A DNA stretch of 64,000 nt from Bacteroidia bacterium (GCA_030425285.1 JAUIAY010000007.1:62001-126000), one strand, 5' to 3'; counted from the stretch's first letter, positions 9,752 through 18,616 are shown. Numbers and translations are program-made. Notes: generated by a model not told the origin, from the sequence alone.

Positions 9752-10405
9752 TTAATTTCCTTTTTTATAATCTTCTAAAAATTTAGCCAATCCAATGTCA
9801 GTCAATGGATGCTTTAATAAACCTTCAATAGCGCTTAAAGGTCCGGTCATAACATCGGCTCCCAATTTAGCACAATCAATAATATGCATAGTATGACGAA
9901 CAGAAGCCGCTAAAATTTCAGTATCAAAACCATAATTATCATAGATATGGCGTATTTCAGAAATCAAGTTTAAACCATCGGTTGAAATATCATCCAATCG
10001 ACCTATAAATGGCGACACATAGGTCGCACCAGCTTTTGCAGCCAATAGTGCTTGACCAGGAGAAAACACCAAGGTCACATTCGTTTTAATGCCTTTATCG
10101 GAGAAATATTTACAAGCTTTAACACCATCCTTAATCATTGGAAGTTTAACTACGATTTGGTCATGCAATTCGGCAAGGGCTTCTCCTTCACGTACCATAC
10201 CTTCAAAATCGGTAGCAATAACCTCGGCACTTACATCGCCATCAACAATATTGCAGATTTCCACATAGTGCTTCATAATATTGTCATGCCCTGTAATGCC
10301 TTCTTTAGCCATTAATGACGGATTGGTTGTCACACCATCCAGCACACCCAAGTCTTGCGCCTCACGGATTTGATTGAGGTTAGCTGTATCAATAAAAAAT
10401 TTCAT
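9752..10405 (-). CDS. fsa: fructose-6-phosphate aldolase / transaldolase family protein
   Basis: 217 residues, a single TIM barrel of the small transaldolase subfamily that contains FSA (aldol cleavage of fructose 6-phosphate) and short transaldolases of the pentose phosphate pathway. Seen: [10 protein letters not shown] at the start, [14 protein letters not shown] with the Schiff-base Lys at position 87, and [11 protein letters not shown]. Sequence alone does not separate FSA from transaldolase activity; Bacteroidota copies are commonly annotated either way, and a transaldolase role would fit central metabolism. Cytoplasmic, monocistronic, preceded by TACTTTTG at 10444-10451 on the minus strand. 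Confidence 0.92.
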   Translation of the reverse strand: MKFFIDTANLNQIREAQDLGVLDGVTTNPSLMAKEGITGHDNIMKHYVEICNIVDGDVSAEVIATDFEGMVREGEALAELHDQIVVKLPMIKDGVKACKYFSDKGIKTNVTLVFSPGQALLAAKAGATYVSPFIGRLDDISTDGLNLISEIRHIYDNYGFDTEILAASVRHTMHIIDCAKLGADVMTGPLSAIEGLLKHPLTDIGLAKFLEDYKKGN

Positions 10406-10443
10406 AAAAATGTTTTGTTATAAAGTTGTGTTTGTTATTGGCG

Positions 10444-10451
10444 CAAAAGTA
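10444..10451 (-). promoter_or_regulatory. fsa -7 element
   Basis: Minus-strand TACTTTTG matches TANNTTTG, about 39 bases ahead of the start codon. No clear -33 TTG at 19 bases. Confidence 0.4.
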
Positions 10452-10510
10452 CAACTAAATGGCAGTTTATATGTTGTCTTTTTATTAAAAATAGTTAACA
10501 AAACAGTCTA

Positions 10511-11314
10511 TCACAATTTATAATGATTCATAAGCATTTTTTCGTAAACTTTATCAGGTAGAATACGTTTAAGCACAATAGAGAATTTTTGCATAAACTC
10601 TCCTACTTTATAATGCACTTTAGGTTTAGATGTGTTGATAATAGCTAAAACAGCCTTAGCCATTTCCAACGGGTCTTTTCCAGCATCCACATGTTCGTTC
10701 ATCAATTCCAATGATTTCCCGTAGGTTTCTTTGTATGGCGAATCATCTAGAACTGGTGCATGGTAACGACCAGCTGCAATATTAGTAGCAAAATCACCAG
10801 GTGCCACATTGGTCATTTTAATATTAAACGGTTTTAACTCCATTCTAAAAGCTTCCGTCAACAACTCCAAGGCACCTTTGCTAGCACTATAAATGCCTCG
10901 GTATGGCAAACCCATGTATCCTGCAATAGATGTTACATTGATTATTAACCCAGAATGTTGCTTACGCATGTGAGGCAATACCGTCTTAATGACATTTATA
11001 GGTCCAAAGAAATTAGTTTCAAAGTTGTTTTTTATTTCTACTTCAGGGATTTCTTCAATTGGTCCAGTAATGCCGACTCCAGCATTATTAATAAGTACAT
11101 CAATTCTTCCTGATTTTTCAACAACATGAGCAACTGCAGAATGTATGGTTTTTGGTTTAGCAACGTCTAGACCAACAATTGGAAATTGACTACTCGTATA
11201 TTTTTCGGGTGAACGACTAGTTCCATAAACTGTAAACCCTTTATCGGTTAAAAATTCACCAATTGATTTTCCAATTCCAGACGAACCGCCTGTTATCAAT
11301 ACCACTTTAGACAT
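10511..11314 (-). CDS. short-chain dehydrogenase/reductase (SDR)
   Basis: 267-residue classical SDR. The Rossmann motif TGGSSGIG lies at 8-15, NNAG near 85, catalytic Ser in NVTSIAGYMG and the YSASK Tyr-Lys pair near 150, followed by a substrate-binding region and a C-terminal extension rich in Lys/Met. It should be an NAD(P)-dependent oxidoreductase in the cytoplasm. The substrate is not predictable; the nearest well-known type is the retinol/3-oxoacyl-like group of SDRs. Monocistronic, between fsa and the SRP RNA gene, with a TATTTTTG element about 24 bases upstream. Confidence 0.88.
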   Translation of the reverse strand: MSKVVLITGGSSGIGKSIGEFLTDKGFTVYGTSRSPEKYTSSQFPIVGLDVAKPKTIHSAVAHVVEKSGRIDVLINNAGVGITGPIEEIPEVEIKNNFETNFFGPINVIKTVLPHMRKQHSGLIINVTSIAGYMGLPYRGIYSASKGALELLTEAFRMELKPFNIKMTNVAPGDFATNIAAGRYHAPVLDDSPYKETYGKSLELMNEHVDAGKDPLEMAKAVLAIINTSKPKVHYKVGEFMQKFSIVLKRILPDKVYEKMLMNHYKL

Positions 11315-11337
11315 ATTATTTCTGCTTTTTTGCTGAT

Positions 11338-11345
11338 CAAAAATA
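11338..11345 (-). promoter_or_regulatory. SDR gene -7 element
   Basis: Minus-strand TATTTTTG matches TANNTTTG, about 24 bases from the SDR start codon and about 33 bases past the 3' end of the SRP RNA gene. Confidence 0.4.
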
Positions 11346-11378
11346 CAATAAAAAAGGTAAGTTTAGGGTACAAAAAAA

Positions 11379-11472
11379 GGCAAGCTACCTACATCACACC
11401 GCTACGACCGCTTACCCTTGCTGCGTTCCCGCCCTGGGGGATTCAGCAGGAGCTGGTTGTGTAGGACTTGCC
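11379..11472 (-). ncRNA. ffs: signal recognition particle RNA, small bacterial type
   Basis: Read on the minus strand the RNA starts GGCAAGTCCTACA and ends TGTAGGTAGCTTGCC, which pair to close the molecule. The apical domain carries GGCGGGAACGCAGCAAGGGT, the conserved SRP helix-8 tetraloop and asymmetric loop that bind Ffh. About 94 nt long, the usual size for 4.5S-type RNA without an Alu domain. It has its own promoter just upstream (TATCTTTG), whose expected start point coincides with the first stem base. Very unlikely to be anything else. Confidence 0.93.
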
Positions 11473-11477
11473 GGGTG

Positions 11478-11507
11478 CAAAGATACAACCTTTTAAATTT
11501 ATCACAA
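11478..11507 (-). promoter_or_regulatory. ffs promoter (-33/-7)
   Basis: On the minus strand TTG (11507-11505), a 19-base spacer, then TATCTTTG (11485-11478). The start point would fall about 6 bases further, at the first base of the SRP RNA. The -7 octamer and spacer length are the same as for pheT. Confidence 0.75.
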
Positions 11508-11561
11508 TGATTTTTTAAACTGAATTTTAATAAATATCTTGGTCAAAATTTACGAAAAACC

Positions 11562-12596
11562 ATGACTTCTTATAAGTATCTTACTATCATATTTTTAGGC
11601 TTATTGCTTGTTTCCTGTGGCTCAAATGTAGATGCCCTTAAAAAAGATATTTCTATCGTGACCAATTCCGAAAACAATGCTATTGAAATTGGTAATAAGT
11701 TGGAATTATCCTTAAAGAATCCTAAAAATCATAATGTAAAAGGCGTTACCTACACTTTGGATGGCAACCCTATTGCATCTGCTACCACTATCACTGATTT
11801 ACCCTTGGGAACACATGATGTTGTAGCCAGCTTTAAATTGGAAGGTGAATCCGTAAATATTTCTCAAAGTATTACCATTCTTAACAACCAATCACCTACC
11901 ATTTATACTTTTAATATCCTAAATGAATATCCACATGATATAAATTCCTACACACAAGGATTAGAATTTTACAATGGCGAACTGTATGAAGGAACAGGTC
12001 AATATCGTGCATCGAAATTACGGAAGGTGGATTATAAAACGGGAGAAGTACTTAAGAATATTGATCTAGCAAACGAATATTTTGGTGAAGGTATTACCAT
12101 TCTAAATGACAAGATTTACCAACTAACCTGGAAAAAAGGAACTGGGTTTGTGTATGATGTTAACACCTTTGAAAAAACAGGAAGTTTCAAATACGGTAAT
12201 AGTCTAGAAGGCTGGGGCATTTGTAATGATGGTAGTAAACTTTATAAAAGTGATGGCACTGAAAAAATTTGGACTTTAAATCCTGAAACCCTTGTTGAAG
12301 AGGGCTATATTCAAGCCTATCACAATAAGGGAAAAGTGGTAGAATTAAACGAATTGGAATGGGTGAATGGGAAAATTTATGCCAATCGCTGGAATAAAAA
12401 TGGTGTAGCCATTATCAACCCTAAAAATGGTGCTGTTGAAGGCGTCATTGACTTTACGCCTTTGAGGGACCAAGTAACCCAACACCCAAGACTGGATGTT
12501 TTAAATGGGTTGGCTTACAACCCTGATACCAAAACACTCTTCGTTACCGGTAAATATTGGGATAAACTGTTTGAAGTGGAAATTGTTGAAAAGTAA
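11562..12596 (+). CDS. glutaminyl-peptide cyclotransferase, lipoprotein
   Basis: 344 residues. Signal peptide with lipobox LLVSC, then a beta-sandwich region of about 90 residues, then a glutamine cyclotransferase domain about 110-344 (plant/bacterial type, five-bladed beta propeller). Seen: SYTQGLEFYNGELYEGTGQY, FGEGITILNDKIYQLTW, LEGWGICNDG, LNELEWVNGKIYAN and NGLAYNPDTKTLFVTGKYW, all family hallmarks. The enzyme converts N-terminal Gln of proteins to pyroglutamate; in Bacteroidota it acts on exported proteins, many of which start with Gln after signal cleavage. The T9SS cargo and other exported proteins in this window with Q after the signal peptide are plausible substrates. A thioesterase gene follows after 11 bases. 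Confidence 0.93.
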   Translation: MTSYKYLTIIFLGLLLVSCGSNVDALKKDISIVTNSENNAIEIGNKLELSLKNPKNHNVKGVTYTLDGNPIASATTITDLPLGTHDVVASFKLEGESVNISQSITILNNQSPTIYTFNILNEYPHDINSYTQGLEFYNGELYEGTGQYRASKLRKVDYKTGEVLKNIDLANEYFGEGITILNDKIYQLTWKKGTGFVYDVNTFEKTGSFKYGNSLEGWGICNDGSKLYKSDGTEKIWTLNPETLVEEGYIQAYHNKGKVVELNELEWVNGKIYANRWNKNGVAIINPKNGAVEGVIDFTPLRDQVTQHPRLDVLNGLAYNPDTKTLFVTGKYWDKLFEVEIVEK

Positions 12597-12607
12597 AATT
12601 CCACAGT

Positions 12608-12991
12608 ATGCAAATCTATGAACTACTTAAAACAGTCTCAAAATCTAATCTAGATGCCTTAAATCATGTAAACAATGTACAATATGTGCAATGGGTACAG
12701 GATATAGCTGAAAAGCATTGGTTGACTCGCGCTTCTGAAACGGTTTTAAAAGATTATTTTTGGGTCATGCTTTCCCATCACATTCAATACAAGCAACCAG
12801 CTCTGTTGGATGATGTCATTACCATTAAAACCTATGTTACAAAATCTGAAGGTGTGACTTCAACCAGAATGGTAGAGTTTTTTAAAGGTGATACGCTTTT
12901 GGCTAAATCAGAAACCAATTGGTGCTTTATGAACAAAGCATCCCTAAAACCAACTAGAATTACAGAAGAAGTAAAAAAATTATTTGAATAA
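12608..12991 (+). CDS. acyl-CoA thioesterase, 4HBT hotdog family
   Basis: 127 residues, a single hotdog fold. Near the N-terminus LDALNHVNNVQYVQWVQD is the 4HBT active-site helix region (the D in the family D-x-x-x-H-V-N pattern is present as LDALNHVN). Expected to hydrolyse an acyl-CoA or acyl-ACP thioester in the cytoplasm; chain specificity unknown. Eleven bases after the cyclotransferase gene, so probably co-transcribed, although no functional link is obvious. A second 4HBT gene lies at 60938-61336. Confidence 0.85.
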   Translation: MQIYELLKTVSKSNLDALNHVNNVQYVQWVQDIAEKHWLTRASETVLKDYFWVMLSHHIQYKQPALLDDVITIKTYVTKSEGVTSTRMVEFFKGDTLLAKSETNWCFMNKASLKPTRITEEVKKLFE

Positions 12992-13056
12992 TTTTGTGTC
13001 TAGCATACGAAATCATCAATTCAAAAGTTATATTTTTGAGCAAACTCAAAACCCAC

Positions 13057-14616
13057 ATGAAACATTTTATATATGTACTGGCCACCTTGGCTTTTTTGGT
13101 CACATTGAGTTCTTGTAGAAAGGACTTAGAGTTTTCTCCCAGCACAGGAAATCTTCAGTTTTCTAAAGACACTGTTTATTTAGATACCGTATTCACTAAT
13201 ATTGGTTCCAGCACTTACACCTTAAAAGTATATAATCGTAGTAATGATGATATCAGTATTCCTACCATTCAATTAGGATTGGGTGAGGATTCCGAATACC
13301 GATTGAATGTAGACGGTATTCCTGGCAAATATTTTGAGAATGTGGAGATTTTGGCCAAAGACAGCATGTTTGTTTTCATTGAAACCACAATTGACATCAA
13401 TAATTTACCGGATACCAATGGTGAGTTTTTGTATACCGATATAATAGAGTTTGATACAGGGGCTAATAGACAAGAAGTTGATTTAGTAACCTTGGTAAAG
13501 GACGCCATTTTCATATATCCCGATCGTGACAATGCTACCGGTATTATCGAAACATTGACATTGGACATCATGGGCGAACAGGTTGAAACTGATATTCAAG
13601 GGCGTTATTTAATGCCTGATGAATTCACATTTACCAACGAACACCCTTATGTCATTTATGGTTATGCAGCTGTTCCTAACGGAGAAACCTTAACAGTTGA
13701 AGCAGGAGCTCGCGTACATTTTCATGCCAATTCAGGTATTTTGGTGGCAGAAGGTGCCTCAATTCATGTAAATGGTGAATATAGTCCCGATCAAGAACTT
13801 TTGGAAAATGAAGTCATTTTTGAAGGTGATCGTTTGGAACCTGCTTTTAGTGATGTTCCTGGACAATGGGGAACTATTTGGCTATTTGAGGGAAGTGTAA
13901 ACAACATTATTAATTATGCTACCATTAAAAATGCAGGTGTTGCCGTATTGAGTGATGGCAACCCTGATGAATCCACAGCCAAATTACAAATTAGTAATTC
14001 GCAGATTTATAACTCCAGTAATTTTGGGATTTTGGGAAGAAACACGTCTATTACAGGAGAAAATGTGGTCATCAACAACTCTGGGCAATCATCATTTGCT
14101 GGAACTCTAGGAGGTAGATACAACTTTACCCATTGCACCATTGCTAATTACTGGCGAAATAGTTTCAGGCAGTTCCCTGCCCTATTATTGAACAACTTTT
14201 CTGAAACACCCGAAGCTACATTTGTTGCAAATCTTACCGAAGCCAACTTTAACAACTGTATCATTTACGGTAACGACAATCCGGAGTTTATTTTAGAAGA
14301 TATAAACGACAATTCCGTATTATTTAATTTTAAGTTCTCTAATTGCTTGTTACGCTTTTCCGATCCGAATAATGTCTTTAATGAGCCGCAATACGATTTC
14401 AATAATATAGCGCATTATGAAGGCAATCTTTTTAATGAAGATCCCCATTTTATGGATACCGAAAATAACCAACTTATAATCGGTGAGAATTCAGGAGCTA
14501 TCGATATAGCATCGCCCATATTTGTTTCAGGCACTACACAGTTTGATCTTCTTGATGTCGATAGATTATCTGCTGAAACACTTGATTCTGGAGCCTATCA
14601 ACATATTGATTTTTAG
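13057..14616 (+). CDS. predicted beta-helix lipoprotein, function unknown
   Basis: 519 residues from the ATG at 13057; the frame is open upstream to 12994 but the signal peptide MKHFIYVLATLAFLVTLSSC fits the later start, with the lipobox Cys at about residue 20. After the signal comes a region resembling an abnormal-spindle/Ig-like beta domain (LDTVFTNIGSSTYTLKVYNRS), then from about residue 230 repeated short strands with regularly spaced Asn/Ile (VHFHANSGILVAEGASIHVNG, NYATIKNAGV, QIYNSSNFGILGRN) typical of a right-handed parallel beta helix. Probably surface or periplasmic; it could be adhesive or carbohydrate-related, but no catalytic residues can be named. Its stop overlaps an inverted repeat (14618-14632). 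Confidence 0.75.
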   Translation: MKHFIYVLATLAFLVTLSSCRKDLEFSPSTGNLQFSKDTVYLDTVFTNIGSSTYTLKVYNRSNDDISIPTIQLGLGEDSEYRLNVDGIPGKYFENVEILAKDSMFVFIETTIDINNLPDTNGEFLYTDIIEFDTGANRQEVDLVTLVKDAIFIYPDRDNATGIIETLTLDIMGEQVETDIQGRYLMPDEFTFTNEHPYVIYGYAAVPNGETLTVEAGARVHFHANSGILVAEGASIHVNGEYSPDQELLENEVIFEGDRLEPAFSDVPGQWGTIWLFEGSVNNIINYATIKNAGVAVLSDGNPDESTAKLQISNSQIYNSSNFGILGRNTSITGENVVINNSGQSSFAGTLGGRYNFTHCTIANYWRNSFRQFPALLLNNFSETPEATFVANLTEANFNNCIIYGNDNPEFILEDINDNSVLFNFKFSNCLLRFSDPNNVFNEPQYDFNNIAHYEGNLFNEDPHFMDTENNQLIIGENSGAIDIASPIFVSGTTQFDLLDVDRLSAETLDSGAYQHIDF

Positions 14617-14617
14617 A

Positions 14618-14632
14618 TTAACGTCTCGTTAA
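14618..14632. repeat. short perfect inverted repeat TTAACG-TCT-CGTTAA
   Basis: Six-base arms with a 3-base centre, directly after the stop codon of the beta-helix lipoprotein and about 75 bases before the next start. It could be an operator for the NTF2-like gene; too short to be a terminator. Confidence 0.35.
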
Positions 14633-14705
14633 CAACTACTTACCGTTTTATTAGTTACTTTTATTATGTGCCAATTGGTGCTTATTAATCAAACTAACGA
14701 ACACT

Positions 14706-15149
14706 ATGGAAAAATTCATTGCATTCGCATTGTTCATTACCTCATTGGTTATTGGACATGCGCAGACCAATCAAGAGTTGGTAGAAAAAGCCTGCTACAA
14801 CTACATTGAAGGTTTTTATGAAGGTGACACAGCCAAGTTAAAAGCGAGTCTACAACCAGAACTGAACAAATTTGGTTTTTGGAAAGACAAAGAAACTGGT
14901 GACTATAAGCAGGTTGATCATATGTCCTACGACCAAGCATTGGCTTATGCCGAAAATGTAAAAGCCAAGAAAAACTTTGCAAAACCTAACTCCCCTAAAG
15001 AAGTAGAAGTACTAAACATAGGAAATAGCATCGCTGCTGCGAAAGTTACTGCTTGGTGGGGCATTGATTATATTTTGTTATCCAAACGTGGTGATAAATG
15101 GATGATAGAACAAGTGCTTTGGGAAGGCCCTTATGAAGAAAAGTCTTAA
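14706..15149 (+). CDS. NTF2-like (lumazine-binding-like) secreted protein
   Basis: 147 residues with a cleavable signal peptide (MEKFIAFALFITSLVIGHAQ, next residue T). The mature part is one cone-shaped NTF2-like domain: VEKACYNYIEGFYEGDTAKLKASLQPEL, then IGNSIAAAKVTAWWGIDYILLSKRGDKWMIEQVLWEG. It matches the putative lumazine-binding group of the SnoaL/NTF2 superfamily. The ligand or reaction is unknown. Monocistronic, closed by a strong terminator shared with glyA. Two further NTF2-like exported proteins lie in this window (24063 and 34814). Confidence 0.82.
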   Translation: MEKFIAFALFITSLVIGHAQTNQELVEKACYNYIEGFYEGDTAKLKASLQPELNKFGFWKDKETGDYKQVDHMSYDQALAYAENVKAKKNFAKPNSPKEVEVLNIGNSIAAAKVTAWWGIDYILLSKRGDKWMIEQVLWEGPYEEKS

Positions 15150-15153
15150 AATA

Positions 15154-15180
15154 AAAAAACCTGCTCGTGAGCAGGTTTTT
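15154..15180. terminator. bidirectional terminator
   Basis: AAAAACCTGCTC and GAGCAGGTTTTT form a stem around CGTG, with T-runs on both strands, between the converging NTF2-like gene and glyA. Confidence 0.92.
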
Positions 15181-15199
15181 TATTATTTGGTCATATTTT

Positions 15200-16471
15200 T
15201 TAGGCGAACAAAGGCAAACCTTCCATCATGGCATTTACCTTGCTAGCTACCTGCTCTAATTTAGCTTCATCTTCATAGTTCATAATAACCTCATCAACCA
15301 AAGCTACTATAGCTTCCATATCACCTTCTTTTAAACCTCTAGTCGTGATTGCTGGTGTTCCCACTCGAATACCAGAAGTTACAAATGGACTCTTATCATC
15401 AAAAGGCACCATATTTTTATTCACGGTAATTTCAGCTTTTACCAAAGCTTGTTCAGCATCTTTACCAGTAATGTTTTTGTTTCTCAAGTCAATCAACATC
15501 ATATGATTGTCCGTACCTCCTGAAATAATATGATAGCCACGCTTTACAAAAGATTCAGCCATAGCGGCTGCATTCTTTTTGACTTGTAACATATAATGCA
15601 TAAAATCATCTGTCAAAGCCTCTCCAAAGGCTATTGCCTTGGCCGCTATAATATGCTCCAAAGGACCTCCTTGGTTACCTGGAAAAACTCCTGAATCTAA
15701 TAACGACGACATTTTACGTAAGTTGCCATTTTTCAACTTTAAACCAAACGGATTATCAAAATCCTTGCCCATCATAATCATACCACCTCTTGGACCACGT
15801 AAGGTCTTATGAGTCGTGGTAGTCACAATATGGCAATGCGGTAACGGATCATTCAAAATACCTTTGGCAATCAATCCGGCAGGGTGTGAAATATCTGCCA
15901 ACAAAATTGCACCAACCGAATCGGCAATCTCACGGAAACGCTTAAAATCCATATCACGAGAATAAGCCGAAGCTCCTGCAATAATCAATTTTGGATTTTC
16001 CTTTTGAGCCATTTCAGCGACATGGTCATAATCTATTAAACCTGTTTCCTTTTTCACACCGTAAAAAACTGGATTGTACAATTTTCCTGAAAAGTTAACA
16101 GGTGAACCATGTGTTAAATGCCCACCATGCGACAAATCAAAACCAAGAATCGTATCTCCAGGTTTTAGGCACGCAGCAAACACTGCTGTATTGGCTTGAC
16201 TACCTGAATGTGGCTGTACATTTACATATTCAGCATTGAATAAGGCTTTGGCTCTGTCAATAGCCAATTGTTCAACCTCATCAACCACTTCACAGCCGCC
16301 ATAATAGCGTTTACCTGGGTAGCCTTCGGCATATTTATTGGTCAATACTGAACCAGCAGCCTCCATCACTTGGTTGCTAACAAAATTCTCTGATGCAATA
16401 AGTTCTATACCATGAAGCTGACGTTCTTTTTCAGCCTCAATCAATTCAAAAATTTGTTCGTCGCGTTGCAT
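15200..16471 (-). CDS. glyA: serine hydroxymethyltransferase
   Basis: Interconverts serine plus tetrahydrofolate with glycine plus methylene-THF; PLP enzyme, cytoplasmic, the main source of one-carbon units. 423 residues, normal length. Seen: [30 protein letters not shown], the [13 protein letters not shown] region, and [14 protein letters not shown] with the PLP-binding Lys at 222. Monocistronic; promoter TATTTTTG at 16499-16506 on the minus strand. It is divergent from fumarylacetoacetase. Confidence 0.97.
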   Translation of the reverse strand: MQRDEQIFELIEAEKERQLHGIELIASENFVSNQVMEAAGSVLTNKYAEGYPGKRYYGGCEVVDEVEQLAIDRAKALFNAEYVNVQPHSGSQANTAVFAACLKPGDTILGFDLSHGGHLTHGSPVNFSGKLYNPVFYGVKKETGLIDYDHVAEMAQKENPKLIIAGASAYSRDMDFKRFREIADSVGAILLADISHPAGLIAKGILNDPLPHCHIVTTTTHKTLRGPRGGMIMMGKDFDNPFGLKLKNGNLRKMSSLLDSGVFPGNQGGPLEHIIAAKAIAFGEALTDDFMHYMLQVKKNAAAMAESFVKRGYHIISGGTDNHMMLIDLRNKNITGKDAEQALVKAEITVNKNMVPFDDKSPFVTSGIRVGTPAITTRGLKEGDMEAIVALVDEVIMNYEDEAKLEQVASKVNAMMEGLPLFA

Positions 16472-16498
16472 AAATTTTGGTTATCGTTAAATTGAACC

Positions 16499-16533
16499 CA
16501 AAAATAACAAAACCATTACTTTAATTATCCAAA
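16499..16533 (-). promoter_or_regulatory. glyA promoter
   Basis: Minus-strand TATTTTTG at 16506-16499, with a TTTG at 16533-16530 about 23 bases upstream, within the tolerated spacer range. Confidence 0.5.
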
Positions 16534-16552
16534 AAACATATATTTACCTGAA

Positions 16553-16580
16553 GAAGTTTTACACAGTTGTAAATAACTTC
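16553..16580. repeat. hairpin-forming inverted repeat between divergent glyA and fahA
   Basis: GAAGTT-TTACA (16553-16563), loop CAGT, TGTAA-AT-AACTTC (16568-16580): an 11-bp stem with a 2-base bulge. No T-run follows, so a regulatory site for one or both divergent genes is likelier than a terminator. Confidence 0.5.
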
Positions 16581-16630
16581 AGCAAACCTATATTTTGTGT
16601 TTAAAATTAGTTTAAAAATAAAAAGTTATG

Positions 16631-16638
16631 TAGGTTTG
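16631..16638 (+). promoter_or_regulatory. fahA -7 element
   Basis: TAGGTTTG matches TANNTTTG, 36 bases before the start codon. The -33 partner is weak (TTTA at 16611). Confidence 0.4.
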
Positions 16639-16673
16639 ACTAGATTTAACAACTATTAAATTTAAACAATACT

Positions 16674-17966
16674 ATGCCACTTTCAGCCAACAATCCAGAT
16701 AGAAAGTCTTGGTTACACGTCGATAAAAATTCCGATTTCCCTATTCAAAACATTCCGTTTGGTGTGTTTTTAACACGTGATGATATCATCACTATTGGTA
16801 CGCGCATTGGTGATACCGCCATTGATTTAGGCGCTTTGCACCAATTGGGTTATTTTGATGGGATTCCGTTGACCGACGATATCTTTTTACAGGATTCCTT
16901 AAACGATTTTATTGCCGATGGACGTAAAACCTGGCGAGCGGTAAGAAACCGCATTGCCAAAATTTTTGATGCTGAAAATGGCGAACTGAAAAACAACAAA
17001 AAACACAAGGAAATTGTATTGTTCCGTTTGGATGAAATTGAAATGCAACTGCCTGTTCAAATTGGTGATTATACTGATTTTTACTCCAGTATTGAGCATG
17101 CAACCAATGTGGGCACTATGTTCCGTGACCCAGAAAATGCCTTGATGCCAAACTGGCTTCATATTCCTGTAGGTTATCATGGTAGAAGTAGTTCTATTAT
17201 CCCTTCTGGGATCCCGGTACACAGACCTCAAGGACAAACCTTACCAGCAGATAGTGACACGCCTGTTTTTGGTCCGAGTAAATTGGTGGATTTCGAATTA
17301 GAAATGGCCTTTATTACAACCGATGCCAACGATTTGGGTGAACCTATTCCTATTGAGGAAGCTGAAGAATATATTTTTGGATTGGTACTATTCAACGACT
17401 GGTCTGCTCGTGATATACAAAAGTGGGAATACGTACCACTAGGTCCATTCTTGGCAAAAAACTTTGCTTCATCAATCTCTCCTTGGATTGTTACCTTGGA
17501 TGCTTTGGAGCCTTACCGCGTAGAAAGTCCAAAGCCCAAAAAACCACAGCTACCGTACTTACAATATAAAGGAAAAAAGAGCTACGATATTAACTTGGAA
17601 GTTGCTATCAAACCTAAAAAAGCTAAAGAAACGGTTGTCAGCAAATCTAACTTTAAATATATGTATTGGAATATGTGCCAACAATTGGCACACCATACGG
17701 TAAATGGCTGTCCAGTAAATTCTGGAGATATGATGGGAAGTGGCACAATATCAGGCCCAACACCAGACTCTTATGGTTCTATGTTGGAACTGACTTGGCG
17801 TGGCGAAAAACCATTAAAAATGACCGATGGCAGCGAACGTAAATTTATTAATGATTACGATACTGTGATTATGCGAGGTCACTGTGAAAAAGATGGAACA
17901 CGTATTGGTTTTGGCGAGGTTTCTACGCAATTGTTACCTATTTACAACCCAAAGAAAGGCAAGTAA
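16674..17966 (+). CDS. fahA: fumarylacetoacetase
   Basis: Last step of tyrosine/homogentisate degradation: hydrolysis of 4-fumarylacetoacetate to fumarate and acetoacetate. 430 residues, close to eukaryotic and bacterial FAH. N-terminal SH3-like domain about 1-115 (NIPFGVFL), then the catalytic mixed beta-roll domain with DYTDFYSSIEHATNVGTMFR (metal Asp and catalytic His), PVGYHGRSSSI, DFELEMAFI, VLFNDWSARDIQKWEYVPLGPFLAKNFASS and GTISGP. All metal ligands appear present. Alone here; the other tyrosine-pathway genes (hmgA, hppD) are not in the window. Followed by a terminator hairpin. Confidence 0.95.
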   Translation: MPLSANNPDRKSWLHVDKNSDFPIQNIPFGVFLTRDDIITIGTRIGDTAIDLGALHQLGYFDGIPLTDDIFLQDSLNDFIADGRKTWRAVRNRIAKIFDAENGELKNNKKHKEIVLFRLDEIEMQLPVQIGDYTDFYSSIEHATNVGTMFRDPENALMPNWLHIPVGYHGRSSSIIPSGIPVHRPQGQTLPADSDTPVFGPSKLVDFELEMAFITTDANDLGEPIPIEEAEEYIFGLVLFNDWSARDIQKWEYVPLGPFLAKNFASSISPWIVTLDALEPYRVESPKPKKPQLPYLQYKGKKSYDINLEVAIKPKKAKETVVSKSNFKYMYWNMCQQLAHHTVNGCPVNSGDMMGSGTISGPTPDSYGSMLELTWRGEKPLKMTDGSERKFINDYDTVIMRGHCEKDGTRIGFGEVSTQLLPIYNPKKGK

Positions 17967-17990
17967 CTTTAACTTGGTATAAAAAATGAG

Positions 17991-18019
17991 AACTCCTAAT
18001 ATTAATTAGGAGTTTTTTT
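17991..18019 (+). terminator. terminator of fahA
   Basis: AACTCCTAAT, loop ATT, then AATTAGGAGTT running into seven T's (stem 17991-18013). 25 bases after the fahA stop. Confidence 0.9.
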
Positions 18020-18026
18020 ATTGTTA

Positions 18027-18080
18027 CGCTTATCGATATGATATGAAATCGTTATTATGTTTTATATCTGACGATAAGCG
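18027..18080. repeat. long-spaced perfect 9-bp inverted repeat
   Basis: CGCTTATCG (18027-18035) and CGATAAGCG (18072-18080), exact complements 36 bases apart, in the gap between fahA and ytxJ (both genes point into it). Nothing else is seen in this gap besides the second repeat at 18110. Confidence 0.55.
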
Positions 18081-18109
18081 AAGTTAGTTTTTTTTATTAA
18101 CAATTTCAA

Positions 18110-18125
18110 TACGTACTTGTACGTA
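18110..18125. repeat. perfect palindrome TACGTAC-TT-GTACGTA
   Basis: Seven-base arms with a 2-base centre, 19 bases beyond the ytxJ stop. No T-run next to it on either strand, so it is not a standard terminator; it may be a protein-binding site or an RNA 3' hairpin. Confidence 0.55.
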
Positions 18126-18143
18126 ATTTTTCCTCAATAGACT

Positions 18144-18530
18144 TTAAACAAACTGCTGTAAATCTATAGTATTAATCGCACCATGACTAGTATGGGCAAC
18201 GGTTACGCCATTTTTAATAACCAACAGCTGTGGTGACTCATGTATCACCTGAAAAATATAACCTACTTCGTTGGAAATATCACGATAGGACAATAAATCC
18301 AAATAATACAAATCCAAGTCTTTTTCGGTCATATTATAAGCTTCAACAAACTGGTTCATTACCATACGACTAATGCCACAACGAGTTGAGTGCTTAAATA
18401 TAACCTGTGTTTTGGTTTTAGATTTTTCGGCTATATGTTGCAATTGCTGGACATCGTCTAACGGAATCCATGGTAGTTGCTTGGTTTCTTTAGGCTCTGA
18501 AGACCCGAATAGTTTGTTTAGTATGCCCAT
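18144..18530 (-). CDS. ytxJ: bacillithiol-system monothiol protein YtxJ-like
   Basis: 128 residues, cytoplasmic thioredoxin fold of the YtxJ family: IFKHSTRCGISRMVMNQFVEA carries the single active Cys, then DLYYLDLLSYRDISNEVGYIFQVIHESPQLLVIKNG, the typical cis-Pro (SPQLLV) region. YtxJ proteins are proposed monothiol bacilliredoxin-like proteins that remove bacillithiol from proteins; many Flavobacteriia make bacillithiol, but its synthesis genes (bshABC) are not in this window. Monocistronic, divergent from clpB across about 200 bases that hold two inverted repeats. Confidence 0.88.
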   Translation of the reverse strand: MGILNKLFGSSEPKETKQLPWIPLDDVQQLQHIAEKSKTKTQVIFKHSTRCGISRMVMNQFVEAYNMTEKDLDLYYLDLLSYRDISNEVGYIFQVIHESPQLLVIKNGVTVAHTSHGAINTIDLQQFV

Positions 18531-18616
18531 AAAATTTCATTTTCTGTCATTCCTTACTTTATACGGAATCTACACTTTGAATCTTTTAAGTCGTTAAGTT
18601 TCCTAAATCTTACAAC

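Noticed and set aside
11379-11472. tRNA-like or riboswitch-like structure
   Set aside because: The helix-8 apical sequence GGCGGGAACGCAGCAAGGG and closing helix are those of SRP RNA.
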